Shown here piece by piece: positions 10,901 to 21,998 of a DNA stretch of 64,000 bases. Each line of letters starts with the position of its first letter. The first letter of the stretch is position 1. The position numbers and the translations under genes were made by a program. The stretch is from Petrosia ficiformis (taxonomy: Eukaryota; Porifera; Demospongiae; Haplosclerida; Petrosiidae): contig OX345643.1 in NCBI GenBank assembly GCA_947044365.1, forward strand, positions 5,102,001 through 5,166,000. Direction: 5' to 3'. The notes under the pieces are model-generated. The model was not told the origin of the DNA and did not search any database. It saw only the letters and a list, made by a program, of their open reading frames with translations.

Positions 10901-13900
10901 ATTTTTCTAGTATACCCGGTAATTCTACATCTACATTACTACTTATTAGCACTGCTATAGTCATTTCTATTAGAAAATGAAACTCCCAAACTACTAGAAA
11001 AGATGGAAATAGCCCAACAAATATGATTCTGAGTGTTATATACTATAGTTAAATAGTACTATAATGTTTCAAAATTTTTTTTCTGTAAAGTATACTACTA
11101 GCTTATACCCATTCAGTGGTATGGAAACAGCCAGTCATGCAGGAAACTGTCCAATAAATCTATTCAATGTCCTGTATAAGAATCAGGACAAGAGTGGTGA
11201 AAATAGGTCAAAATGTCTGGTAGTCGGCTCAATGTTTCCACACCACTGCCTATTTATATCTACACCTTGGCTATACATGTATCTATACTACAACACTACA
11301 TGAATTACTGAGGGAATATACTAATAACAAGTGATATGTATTAAAACTTACACGACTACATGCATCAGTACATGATTCATCATAATCACGATAACAATTC
11401 TAGAAACAAGAGAAAAGTGGAAAATTAACTCAAAGAAAGTTAATCCAAAATAAATACAATGTTAATGTTCATACAGAGAGGAGGAAACAAATGTTTTACA
11501 ATATATTTGCTTTCCGTGGGGTTTAATGTATAATATATGTTTGTCACATATGCATTGTATATGTAGTTAAGGAAGTTGTGTCATGGGGGCTCAGTCAATT
11601 AATGGGCATGGTGCGTAATAGAACATCCGCTCAAGCAGCAGGAAGAAAGCTGCTTGACTACATGTAGCTTACATAGAAATTGGAACAAATGGCTGTTCTA
11701 GCTTCTGAAATATATTCTTAAAGTTCTACAATAACATTTACAAGCAAGTAGAATAGATAATCAAAATAATAATTCTAGTAGATTGTTGTGTTTCAGGCAT
11801 GAGAAAGTCAGCCATACTGGATTACTGAATGCATTACACCCCACAGTGCTGAAAGCAATCACAGGGAACAAGGGATACCTTTTCTCCATATATCTTGTTA
11901 TTGAGTGTTCAGTTTTAAATGTTTACTATTCATTTATTTTGTCCCGTATCCAGAATAACAATCGTTAGGCTTCTGACTTTTGAAGGCTTCCTGCACACAT
12001 ATCGTGTACAGGAAGCACATAAACTCATATGGTGCACACTATTGGTCTAAAAAGCTTCTTATTTGGCACTGCACAGTTCTCTCTTTGGGCCAGATCACGT
12101 AGACGGCGCAGTAAATTATGATTATATTGTCACTAACAGTATTAATTCTAATTGGTATTCCCAACAGTGTTAGCCCCAGGTTTACATTACTGGGTGTGCA
12201 GTGTTAATTGCTAATTTTTATGGCCCGTAGGGCCATCCCTATGATTGCTTTCCCACGGGTTCGAACTATATATATATATTTATATGTTTGTGTCACTTAC
12301 GCGAGTATGCGTTGTATACGTAGTTAAGGAAGTAACATCATTCCCGGGGGCTCAGTCAATTAATGGGCGTGGCGCGTAAAAGAACGCGCGCTCAAGCTCT
12401 ACAGATAAGCAGAAAGAAAGCAGTGTAGCTTACGTAGAAACGGGAACTAATAGCTAGCTATTCTACCTGAAATATATTCTTAAAGTTCTACAAGGTTCTT
12501 TAAAAGGTAAACAGAGTAGATAATCAAAATAATAACTATAATAGGCTGATGTATTTCAGGCATCATAAAGTTAGCCATGATTACTGAATGCTGGACACCA
12601 CAAAGCAATCATAGGGATACTTTTTTCTCTATATATCTTGTTCATCATGAGGAATTCCTTTATAATACGAAGCATATACTGAACAACCATATTTACTCCA
12701 GCTATGGAAAATAGGATTTCCAGTGAACCCGAAAGTTCCAGGTTTGCTTCTCACCAACCTCTCTGTCACAATAATCATCTGAAATTTTGTACCAGACACT
12801 AAGGAGATCATCACAATGCTATAACACGTGTGAACTGTATTAATATCTAAATACAGGTAAGTACTAAGACATTTGTGGAATGCCTAGATGCCCTCTGGGA
12901 CGAACAATGATTCTCAATGGCGCACAAACTAACCATTAAATTGTTGAGCCAATTTGACCAATGCTTTAAAACATATCAAACTATTTGACACTATATAGGC
13001 TGGTAAGCTGCAATAATTTAAAGACAAGCCTTTGAGTTAGTGGTATTTGATAACCTCTCTGTATTAACAGTAACATATTTAAATGCATGTAAAGTACTAG
13101 CCTCATAATCTGAATCATCAATCTCTTCAGGATGAACCCAGTCATGTAGACAGTACTTGGATCTAGGATCAGTGTAACAAGATGCTCCAAGGATATCTTT
13201 TTCCTGTTGAGTAGGCTGGAGAAATTAAAATATGGGTGAACATTTCCATTTTGATCAAACAATTACTTTTAATCACTCATCCTTCTGCCATTTTTTCAAA
13301 GGAAGTCAATTGAATTTGGTACCTAAGAAACTCTTCCAGGATACCAAAGTTTATTTACTTTCTGTACAAAATAGTGAAATGAGGAGCAATTGAAGGTAAG
13401 CATTTATTCAAAAAATTTTGGGGGAGGGGGGGAAAGTATTCCTTTTCGAAGATTAGGTCATACAATGTATATAGTCTAGTATATACATGTACATATAGCT
13501 GGATGGAGGGATAGATGGATGAATGGATGCATATATGACTGAATGAATTGGATAGATGGATGGATGGAGGGATAGATGGATGAATGGATGCATATATGAC
13601 AGAATGACTGAATGGATTGGATAGATGGATTAGATAACGGATGCATACATGTATGATTGAATGGATGAATGGATTGGATAGATGGATGGATGGATTAGAT
13701 AACGGATGCATATACATGTATGACTGAATGGATGAATGGATTGGATAGATGGATTAAATAGATGGTTGAATATAGATTGGATAGATGGATAAATGAATAC
13801 ATAGATGAATGAATACATGTAGTTGCATGGATAAACATATGGACAGACAGAAATGTTATTTAATTTATAGGAATCTCTTACTGGATCGATTTGGCCTTCA

Positions 13901-16691
13901 CAATCCTTAGCTAGTTTTGTGAAAATATTCACCAAAAAACTTCCACAATCTTCATTACAATAGCTATTAATATCACTATCGGAAATAGAATCATCATCTT
14001 CGGCTTCCTCAAATACAGACTGTAATAAAACAAAATAACACATCACATTAATGAATTTGAGTGTGTATGTAAAATGTACAAGATAAGTAGAGACTATAAT
14101 TCTGCTTGAATGAGGAACATATACACCTAGCAACATTTTCACAACTATTATAAATACAGCATTATTTCATGATTCCATACGTGAAAGAAGTAACTCTTTT
14201 GAGAAAATGTATCTCTATGATTGCTTTGTGATGGCTATGCCATTATTGGCAATACTTTATAAATACAACATTATTTCATGATTCCTTGAAGAAATCATGT
14301 ACTTAAGAAGGTCTTTTGAGAAAATGTATCTCTATGATTGCTTTGTGATGGCTATGCCATTATTGGCAATACTTTATAAATACAACATTATTTCATGATT
14401 CCTTGAAGTAATCATGTACTTAAGAAGGTCTTTTGAGAAAACGTATCTCTATGATTGCTTTGTGATGGGTATCACTCATTGGTCATTATTTCTAAATAAT
14501 GGCCAATAATGACCAATACCAATTTCTGATCTGATTATCCACACATCACTAAATAATACGAAAAAGCAAATTAATTTTACTGTGCTAATTTCAATAAACT
14601 ACATTATATTCTAAAAAGTGTACTATTAATGTCATTTCTTGTGATTATAATAATTGCTTTCGTGATACTCATAATTATTGAGAAAATGCTCATTTTCATT
14701 GAAAGTATCAGAAACCAGAAGGTAGATATAATATCAGATCGGTATCAGTTATCAGTACATAAAGTAAATACTGGTTTATCAGTAAATTATTATATCGGTG
14801 CTGAATCATTATTAACATACTATAACAATAAACATACCGAGCAACGTTCCAATTTATCTGTATCTAGAGCCAAATAATCAGCTATGCAAGCAGCACTTTG
14901 TCGTTTTTCCCTTCGATGAGATTCATAAGCATGCCTCTTCAGCAATTTTACCAAGCGTCTAAATAGAGAGAAAGAGAAAGAGAAAGAGAGAGAGTGTGTG
15001 TTAAGTGAATATTGTCCATAAGTACAGTACCTGATTTTATTAAGTTTACATACAATGATGGGAGCTACACTTTAATAAGGTGATATCAACTGTACTTTTA
15101 AGTAGTACTATAGTTTGTACAGTAATCATAGTAATGTATGAATTCCCTTAACATTTGTATGTGATAGCATGTACTAAGGTGTAATACTGAGTCGTACATT
15201 TAAAGTGCAGTGTACTTCACTCACAATGTACGCTATAGTCAATGGAAATTAATTTGCTTTTTATCTATCTTGCATTCATATACATAAATATTGTTGTGTT
15301 GCTTGGATTTGAAATTATTGACATAAGTACAGTGCTGTTTATCATCCAGTATATACTTAATTCTGTCTCAGTAGCCTATATATACATGTATGAGAAGTGG
15401 TTAATTTATTTAAGAGGTGGTTAATTCATTTGAGAGGTGATTATTTCTGACCAGTGTGGGCAGAACACTGTAAAGAGTAATGTCCTGTTGCAGAACACAA
15501 CTTGTTGTTACTATGGAATGCATGCCAAATAAGATCACAACACTATCTGTTCACATACCTTTAGTCTTATAATGAAGTTTAAGTGGGTTGTACATGTGCT
15601 ATAATAATACATGTACAGTACCTGACATTATTAAGTTTACATACTATCACTGTACTTCTATTGACTACAGTGTACATTGTGAGTGAAGTACACTGTACTT
15701 TGAATGTACTAGTACAGTACTACACAGTATTACATCTTAGTACTATTCTATCACATATAAAGATTATGTAAAGGGAAATCACACATTACTATGATTACAG
15801 TACTACTACTTAAAAGTACAGTTAACTATCACCTTATTAAAGTGTAGCTCCCATCATAGTATGTAAACTTAATAAAGTCAGTTACTGTAGTTTTACTTCC
15901 CATACATGTATGAACTATGAAGTGATAGTTAGGAAGTATATATTTGTTCTCACTCAAGCATCACATTATTGTAGTTTCTTATGGTGATATAGCTACACTA
16001 CTGTCTTTATAATTATGATGTAATGCTGAATTTTGCCATTTTGAAAGTGTCATGAAACCTTTTTGATCATCAAATGGGAGGTGATTCCTGTATTAATTGA
16101 CCTAATTAATTCCGCTGATTTTAATCGATTATCAATTGATTTCAGAATCTCAGCCGATTCCCAGCCCTACTCTGTAGTCCTGATTCTGGACACACTGGAG
16201 AAGTGTTTAGCATTGACACACTAACACACAGACACAATCATTACAATTTAAACATTCTTAAATGTCACATGACTTCTACACTTACCACTAACTAATAATG
16301 TGAATATAACCACCAATATATTTCCCATCACGTGACCTCGGATTCATAGACCAAGTTAACACTACTCAACAGAAATTTTACATGTACAGACCAGACTTGT
16401 GGGCATTAATTAGAACTTACACACTCATAAGAAGGGTGCTTCTTCATGTAGAGGTCATTGCATTACAGGTTGTATACTGTTTACATACTATAAATAGTGG
16501 GTGGGTTGTGGTTTTGTTACTAGTATATAGTGAGTGGTACATGAATAAACTGCCCTTATAAATTTTGCTTACCTTCCAGTGTTGAAAGGATGATTACGTT
16601 TCGTAAGAAATTTCCCCTCTGAATTTCCAAAATTAAGTACCACTATGATTAGTGCTACTAGAACACCAAAAGTCAAAAAAGAACGCATCAT
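7932..16691 (-). CDS. Secreted cysteine-rich protein, tandem family member 2
   Basis: Exons on the minus strand: 16573-16691, 14838-14958, 13882-14019, 13102-13215, 11352-11399, 9820-9893, 8080-8131, 7932-7937. Phases are continuous, giving about 223 residues. Exon 1 starts with MM and a signal peptide (core GVLVALIIVVL). Exon 2 has a dibasic REKRQ site, suggesting propeptide removal. Conserved pieces are YCNEDCGSF (exon 3), SCYTDPRSKYC (exon 4), SCTDACSR (exon 5), DGCCYSY (exon 6) and FTACKRSTPKHC (exon 7). The last exon supplies one Thr codon and TAA. Exon 4 ends before GCTAGT instead of GT, so that intron would be a GC-AG intron. This is the longest gene of the array (8.8 kb for 672 coding nt) because its introns are full of repeats. 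The function is unknown. Confidence 0.78.
8435..8878. mobile_element. Long fold-back element (inverted repeat of about 200 bp arms)
   Basis: The left arm starts near CTAGTCTCGCATAGACAGAC and the right arm ends with the inverse GGTCTGGCTACACGAGACTA. Internal matching blocks include ATCATGTTGGAATCTTGTTTC and its inverse, and AGGTCACCTAACA and its inverse. It is a non-coding fold-back or MITE in the intron between exons 6 and 7 of cysteine-rich gene 2. Confidence 0.7.
9463..9767. mobile_element. Palindromic MITE, GGGCTGGGA family (inverted copy)
   Basis: Same family as 4817-5106 in reverse orientation, with matching TCGATTATC blocks, the shared CTCCTCCCATTTGAT segment, and a CCCAGCCCTAA end. 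Confidence 0.7.
10082..10147. repeat. Hairpin with GGAGCCCATAATGACG arms
   Basis: The 16-nt arm GGAGCCCATAATGACG is followed after about 34 nt by its exact reverse complement CGTCATTATGGGCTCC. It lies in an intron of cysteine-rich gene 2. Confidence 0.7.
10667..10826. mobile_element. MITE with CAGTGTTCTGCCC-type ends
   Basis: This copy starts CAGTGTTCTTTCTGGCCAGG, contains ATCTGAGTGGTGGTTA repeats, and ends with GCAGAACATTG. Related copies lie at about 15318-15471, 27443-27650 (inverted) and 31530-31729, the last with the clearest CAGTGTTCTGCCCAGG / GGGCAGAACACTG ends. The ends resemble hAT-type MITEs (inference). Confidence 0.6.
11515..11905. repeat. Dispersed repeat, copy 1 (GGGCTCAGTCAATTAATGGGC core)
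   Basis: This shares a segment of about 350 bp, in the same orientation, with 12290-12630. Matching blocks include AGTTAAGGAAGT, GCTCAGTCAATTAATGGGC, TTCAGGCAT and CATATATCTTGTT. A partial match also occurs at 10270-10330. No ORF is shared, so it is a non-autonomous transposon or a segmental duplicate. Confidence 0.55.
12290..12630. repeat. Dispersed repeat, copy 2 (GGGCTCAGTCAATTAATGGGC core)
   Basis: Second copy of the repeat at 11515-11905. It is preceded at 12217-12262 by a GGCCCGTAGGGCC ... CCACGGGTTCGA block that recurs at 17000-17042. Confidence 0.55.
13495..13815. repeat. (GGAT)n-type degenerate microsatellite/minisatellite
   Basis: About 320 bp of GGATGGAT, GGATAGAT and GAATGGAT units with a higher-order period (ATAGATGGATGAATGGATGC recurring). 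It lies in the intron between exons 3 and 4 of cysteine-rich gene 2. Confidence 0.85.
14145..14480. repeat. Tandem repeat of about 117 bp, three copies
   Basis: Three consecutive copies carry TTTTGAGAAAATGTATCTC, GATTGCTTTGTGATGG and AAATACAACATTATTTCATG blocks. The second and third are nearly identical and the first is more diverged. They lie in intron 2 of cysteine-rich gene 2. Confidence 0.8.
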
Positions 16692-17118
16692 GTAAGTCTA
16701 GTCACAAAGGAAAAACACCCCAATAATAATACCGTATTTTAATTGCGCTTACTTTTTCGAGCCACACCCAACATACTTTCTCACGTGCACGATCACATGC
16801 ATCATAACGGAATGACTTTTTACCTGCACCACTTTCATATTATAATTATCCTTCCCATTCTTTTTTGTGTATGTCAAATTTCATAACATAGCTTCATTAT
16901 TGATAATCATGTATTGATTTAAACTCATATAAAGTCATCACATCCAAATTTTTATGTTATTGTGAATGTGAACAGTCTTCCACGACCATCTTTTTTTTTA
17001 TGGCCCGTAGGGCCTTCCTATGATTGCTTTCCCACGGGTTCGATGTATGTTTATATATATATATATATATATAATTATGTTTGTCTGGGAATTGGGATGT
17101 GGATATCAGTATACTTAC
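16692..17118. other. Spacer between cysteine-rich genes 2 and 3
   Basis: No clear gene is seen. It holds a partial repeat of the CATTCACGTTCACCTTG family (about 16780-16975), the GGCCCGTAGGGCC / CCACGGGTTCGA block (17000-17042) and a (TA)n run. A terminal exon of cysteine-rich gene 3 may lie here but was not found. Confidence 0.4.
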
Positions 17119-19978
17119 ACATTGTTGGTTTAGATTACTATAGCCACACTGTTCAATGACATCTGAATCACTTGTGGATATTATTATGTTTTTTTTTTAT
17201 GCATAATAATAATAAATCAAGTTGATCAAACTATGATGTATGGTACAGGGGAGACTTTATTGATCCAAGTGTCCTTGAGGATTGTGGCTATACGGATCTT
17301 GAGCAGAGATGGCATGTATTTATACAATCAGGCTTGTTGTGTAATTCTAAATAATTAGTAATAGTTAGCTACTTTCAACTAATACTAATAATTGCAAATT
17401 TGCCACACACATCAAAGATATTTTGTCAAAAGACGGGCATTTTCTGGAGATAATATTGCCTTCATGGCTAAAAAGTCTTTCTATCCGGCAGTGCTGATGT
17501 AACTGGAATGGCAAAAAAAATTCAAATTCCAACATCTGCAAAAAAACAGATGTTACTAGCTCATTGCAGAGTAACATTACCTAGCTAGACAAGAAAACAG
17601 CATTGATTTATATAGTCTCAGGAGGAATTGAATTTCATGTAACCAAATAAGGGTTAAAATAACCCATTCATTTTTACAGTGTATAGATATATTCTTCTAG
17701 CTAATTAGAATCACTATAATATCACATGCAATCTGGATAAACTGAATTCACAATCAGCATGAGACAGCACTTGTATTAACAATCGCATGGATGGTCCCAA
17801 ATCAGATTCATACTGAAATAATTCGTTTGTGTATTATTTAATTGTATTTGCAAATAAATGCTTCAGCAAACTTTTTAGTACATAGTTATATATTTATATA
17901 AAATAAGGTATTATCATTTATTGTACTCAGCAAGTAAAATCAGAACAGAAACTTTAAAACTTATATATAGAGCATAAAAAAAGTTAGTGTAAATAGGTAT
18001 AATAGTTATAAATATATAATATTATAATTATATCAAAATAAAAAGGAAGTGGGCAAATTAGGTCTACAGGGAAAAACAGAAGATATAACTATCGCAACAT
18101 TATAAAAATTTCATTCTCAACTTACACATCTCTGCTCAAGATCCTTATAGCCACAATCCTCAAGGACACTTGGATCAATAAAGTCTCCCCTGTACCATAC
18201 ATTTGATCGATTTATTATTATTATGCATAAAAAAAACATAATAAATTAATAATACATAATTATATAGTCTAGTGCCATTTTAGTTAGCTATATCACTGCA
18301 AAAAATAAATCGTTAAAATAACCATTTTATTGGTTAGTACAGTTTGCAAGGAATAGCATGAGTTTCATTTCAGATAGTCAATTGTAATATATAATGTGCA
18401 CCAAGTATCGGAAGGTATAAATTAAATTAAGTGTTTGCAGGTTTACAAACCTTTTTGATGGTCATATACAATTACATGTACTTTAGTATAAATTATACTA
18501 AATATGAGTAGACAGCACCCTTAAATTATAGTGATTCAACTATAATTGAATATAATTAGTACAAAGTATCTGTGGCATTAGGTGTATGTATGTAGACAGC
18601 ATCCTTAAATTATAGTTATTCAACTATAGTTGAATATAATTAGTACAAAGTATCTGTGGCATTAGGTGTATGTATGTAGACAGCACCCTTAAATTATAGT
18701 TATTCAACTATAGTTGAATATAATTAGTACAAAGTATCTGTGGCATTAGGTGTATGTATTATAAACAACTAACTAATTGCCTTGCAACTGTACTAACCAC
18801 TAAATTTAACTGGTTTTTTTTTTGCAGTGTAACATTGCATTGTGAGTTTTAGTTAACTAAACTATAACTAAATTAAAGGTCTGCAGCAATATCTATAACT
18901 AACTGAAATAAAAATTGTCCAATAATGGACACTTTCAGTTAGTTAACTAAAACTAAAACACTTTTAGTAAGCCACATTATTTTAGTTAATTAAACTATAA
19001 CTATACTATAACTATAACTAAAAGCGGTCATTATTGTCATAGTAAAACAATTATGATATATACACACATCAATTATTGTGCCTTTGACACGCAGAAGCAT
19101 AATTATAACTGAGGGCACAGTGTGTTATATATATATATTGTAATGTATAATAATAATTGTATACTTATGAACATACTCTTCTGAAGATATCGTTTCTTTA
19201 AACGATGCATAGCAACATCCATCAGTTTCTGACAGGTACTTAAGAATCTATTACATTATGAAGAATAAATTAATGTAGCATTATATTAGTCATATATTGG
19301 TACATACGTACATTTGTACAGGCGTCTCCATCACACATTCCAGTATGAGCACATTCCTACAAAAGTTGCAAATGATGACATTATCAGTATATCTATAGCA
19401 ACTTACCTGATAATCATCAGCATAACTTTGACTTCTATCATCTAGGTCACGTGTGGTTGTCACCCAATTTTTAAAACAATAGTCACCGTTATGTTTTTTG
19501 CAACTGTCAGTGGCCATGTTAATCAGAGGATCCAAATTTCCCTATTATATCAGTTAATAATAACAATTACATGCATGCTAACCAAGAGATCACTTACTCC
19601 AGCATCATTACAATTCTCTGAGATACAGGTAAATGCATCCTTAAGCAATGAATCACAAGACAAGGTTTCACAGTAATTCTTATAATCACTATCAGTTATT
19701 CGGCTCACATCATCAGTAAGTAACTCACCAAAAATATTATTACAATTTTGAAAATTATCATCTACAAAGTAATCTCCACAAGCAGTTATGCAATCATCCT
19801 GACGTTTTCCTCTCAGTTTTGTTCCAAGCCTATCACGTCGTGATGAAGCATGATGCACAAATCTTTTCAAGTGTTTTGTTGCAGTTACTACAGACCTCAG
19901 ACTCCTAGCCTCACAATCAAGTGGTTGTGTAAGTGCTATAGCTACCACAACAACTGCAATTGCAAATAGTCCATGCAT
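17119..19978 (-). CDS. Secreted cysteine-rich protein, tandem family member 3 (3' end unresolved)
   Basis: Exons on the minus strand: 19598-19978, 19407-19541, 19312-19356, 19177-19247 and probably 17119-17170. A last exon with the stop was not found. Exon 1 gives a signal peptide (MHGLFAIAVVVVAIALTQPL), a basic prosegment, and a GKRQ cleavage-like site before the cysteine-rich part. Further pieces are CKKHNGDYCFKNW (exon 2), ECAHTGMCDGDACTN (exon 3), DGCCYASF (exon 4) and VIEQCGYSNLNQQC (exon 5). The 52-nt exon 5 has the same length and phase as in members 1 and 2. An alternative 43-nt version lies at 18126-18168 and would also join in frame. Without the final exon the protein is about 228 residues. 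The function is unknown. Confidence 0.7.
17270..17312 (+). pseudogene. Broken inverted copy of a cysteine-rich-family terminal exon
   Basis: In the plus direction this reads VLEDCGYTDLEQRW. The final cysteine codon of its partner at 18126-18168 (VLEDCGYKDLEQRC) is a Trp codon, and the following GTAAGT is absent. It faces away from every gene of the array and has no neighbouring exons, so it is non-functional. Confidence 0.7.
18126..18168 (-). other. Alternative or duplicate penultimate exon of cysteine-rich gene 3
   Basis: The minus-strand segment ends VLEDCGYKDLEQRC followed by GTAAGT, and it joins exon 4 of gene 3 in frame (43 nt, acceptor CCAAG with a weak pyrimidine tract). The 52-nt exon at 17119-17170 encodes a similar peptide. 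The two could be mutually exclusive alternatives, or this one could be a dead duplicate. Confidence 0.5.
18292..18833. mobile_element. MITE nested inside another MITE, containing an 84-bp triple repeat
   Basis: The ends are CACTGCAAAAAATAAATCG and TTTTTTTTTTGCAGTG with inner GTTAAAATAACC / AACTGGTT matches. It splits a copy of the TAGTGTTGTTTTAGTT family: TTTTAGTTAGCT to its left, and the rest at about 18840-19052. Inside, at 18505-18760, lie three direct copies of about 84 bp (core AGTACAAAGTATCTGTGGC). Confidence 0.6.
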
Positions 19979-20546
19979 TTTGAACGAAAGTGAAGTGTAT
20001 ATCAGAAACTGGAGAAAACGATTGTAGTTAGTATTATAGCTAATATATTCAAAATGTATAGCTACCAGACATGAAATGACTATATATTGTATATATAAAT
20101 TATGTGTATATTATATAAATGACAATCTCTTACCTCTTAAAGCTCGAAAAGAAAACAAGACTTGGGTGGAGTTCTAGATTTTTTTCCAAAGGATCACATG
20201 ACATGCAATGTAATCAGTTGGAGGGATCAAATTCATAGTTTGGGTATTGATAATTGAATTGACTGTCAGTTGCATGCATTTTTAACATCCTTATCCTGAA
20301 TGAACCAAATTTGTATATATACTTCGTTATTATTAGACAAAAATGACTTTTAAGTCAGTATAAAAAGTATCTTTGCATGTATCATCAACTGAAACAAAAC
20401 CAGTATTGCAAAGTTTATTTAAATAAGTTTCAAATAGTAAGTAATTATTAATAAAATCAGCAGCAAGGTTAATATAGTGTATCAATATAATATTATAAGT
20501 ATAATGCAGCGATGACATCAGTCAGCTTTTGTTCAGAGAATGTCCA
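19979..20546. other. Spacer between cysteine-rich genes 3 and 4
   Basis: No gene is seen. It must hold the 5' region of gene 3 and the 3' UTR of gene 4. A minus-strand AATAAA at 20414-20419, about 130 nt after the gene 4 stop, is a plausible poly(A) signal. Confidence 0.4.
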
Positions 20547-21395
20547 TCATTTACCCTAAGGAAAAAGTAATTATAGCATCATACATTGAAATTTGTGCTG
20601 TTAAATAAACTCCATTGCTTCTTCCATCCACAAAATTGAAATCGCCTTGAAATTTTAATATTTCACTAATACAGTTCACGAAAATTAAATTTATATAACA
20701 TAAATTTTCCCAATCTACAATATTTGTGTAATATGTGTATACAAATGATTGAGTGTATGCTTATCTAACTTTTAACTTACACATCTTCTAGGAGAATCCA
20801 TATTGCATTCTTCAAATACAACTTTTCCCAACAGAAAACTATTTTTGGATAGATGCAGTGATTAGATATATAGTCATTTAGATTTTATAATGGTAATTTT
20901 ACTTTTGTAATTCCTCATCATCAATTTCAAGCAGGTCGGCATAACAGCATCCAGCATTATTGTTTATATATGTTAGGGCCTGGGTACATAATTATAATTG
21001 AAACAATAGGAACAAAAAATTATTACTCAACTTACAGACTTGCATGCTTGTGGACATGTCTCAGTTCTATTCGCACACATCTAGATTAAGAATTATACAA
21101 AAACAGTAAAATCAACTGAACCTTTGCCTTATTGTCTCAAATGCAAGAATCTTATACCTCAAAATTTTCGTGAAAGTGTGGATCAATATCCATTGAGGCA
21201 TTTCCAAGTCTTTGCCACTCTTTAATGCAAACATCATGAGTTTCATCATCAACATCACAAGAATAAGATAGAATTCCAATCAGAGCACCCATCTGTTGTG
21301 AAAAGTAATATATAATTATATAATTATGTATGTACATATGTATATGCATGCATGCAGCCCACTCACACATGTATGCAGTATATGCAGTATGTATG

Positions 21396-21426
<31 letters not shown>

Positions 21427-21830
21427 GTATGTATGTATGTATGTACGTATATATGTATGAATGTTATACCAATACACACATCGTAATCACACTCTTCATC
21501 GAGAACTTTAAGAATTGGGGGAAGCCATTTAGAACAGTTGTATCTTCCACAGTACTTCTTAATGTAGTCATCATCTAAGCCATCAAAGAAATCATGTTCA
21601 TCTTCGAAGACATACTGACACTCTTCACTGTATGCATGGCTTTCAAATCTCTCTATTGCCCTTTGACAATCAGTACTAGGTCCTTGTCGCTTTGCTCTTG
21701 ACACAGTCTGGAGTCGATGCGTAAACCAGGCAACTTTCGATTCTGCTTCCTTAACATGAGAAAAGAAGTTCGGTTCAACCACTCCAATCACGAAGACAGC
21801 AAGGACACAGAACGTGAATACAGTATGCAT
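20547..21830 (-). CDS. Secreted cysteine-rich protein, tandem family member 4
   Basis: Exons on the minus strand: 21480-21830, 21158-21292, 21036-21080, 20903-20979, 20781-20838, 20547-20555. Phases are continuous, giving about 224 residues. Exon 1 carries a signal peptide (MHTVFTFCVLAVFVIGVVEP), a prosegment ending in AKRQ, and the first five mature cysteines (YCGRYNCSKW among them). Exon 2 has SCDVDDETHDVCIKEW, exon 3 CANRTETCPQACKS, exon 4 AGCCYADLLE, and exon 5 FEECNMDSPRRC. The last exon adds GK and TGA. The predicted mature part has 14 cysteines, an even number that fits disulfide pairing. The first donor is GTGTGT, in a (TGTA)-rich stretch. It is closest to member 5 in sequence. The function is unknown. 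Confidence 0.8.
21388..21462. repeat. (ATGT)n microsatellite
   Basis: About 75 bp of near-pure TGTA/ATGT repeat immediately inside intron 1 of cysteine-rich gene 4, close to its donor. Confidence 0.9.
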
Positions 21831-21998
21831 TTTCGAGTTTCTCCAAAATAAGGCGTGGCTCTATCTACACCTTAATTTAGAGAGCCCCACCCTAATTGCA
21901 TTGTAGTAGAAAAGCATTATAAAAGAAGCAATTTTACACGTTTAGATTATATACATAAGAAAAGTAGCATTAACATCAAACTGTTTATAGATCTTCAT

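Larger units (their letters stand above)
17180..18252. repeat. Inverted duplication carrying a copied terminal exon
   Basis: The left arm (about 17180-17312) and right arm (about 18126-18252) are near-identical in opposite orientation. Both include TGCATAATAATAATAAATC, GGTACAGGGGAGACTTTATT and TGTCCTTGAGGATTGTGGC. The right arm, read on the minus strand, contains an exon-like 43-nt segment with a GTAAGT donor. The left arm holds the same segment on the plus strand, where the final TGT is TGG and the donor is lost. Confidence 0.8.

Noticed and set aside
12217..12262. tRNA-like B box (GGTTCGA) in a block repeated at 17000-17042
   Set aside because: There is no A box or cloverleaf. The block is just a repeated hairpin-like sequence next to TA repeats.
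13355..13717. ORF rich in HPSIHLSNPF repeats
   Set aside because: It is a translation of the GGAT microsatellite. The real exon nearby is 13882-14019.
21330..21578. Plus-strand ORF over the ATGT repeat
   Set aside because: MYVCMYVCMYV is a microsatellite translation overlapping the real minus-strand exon of gene 4.
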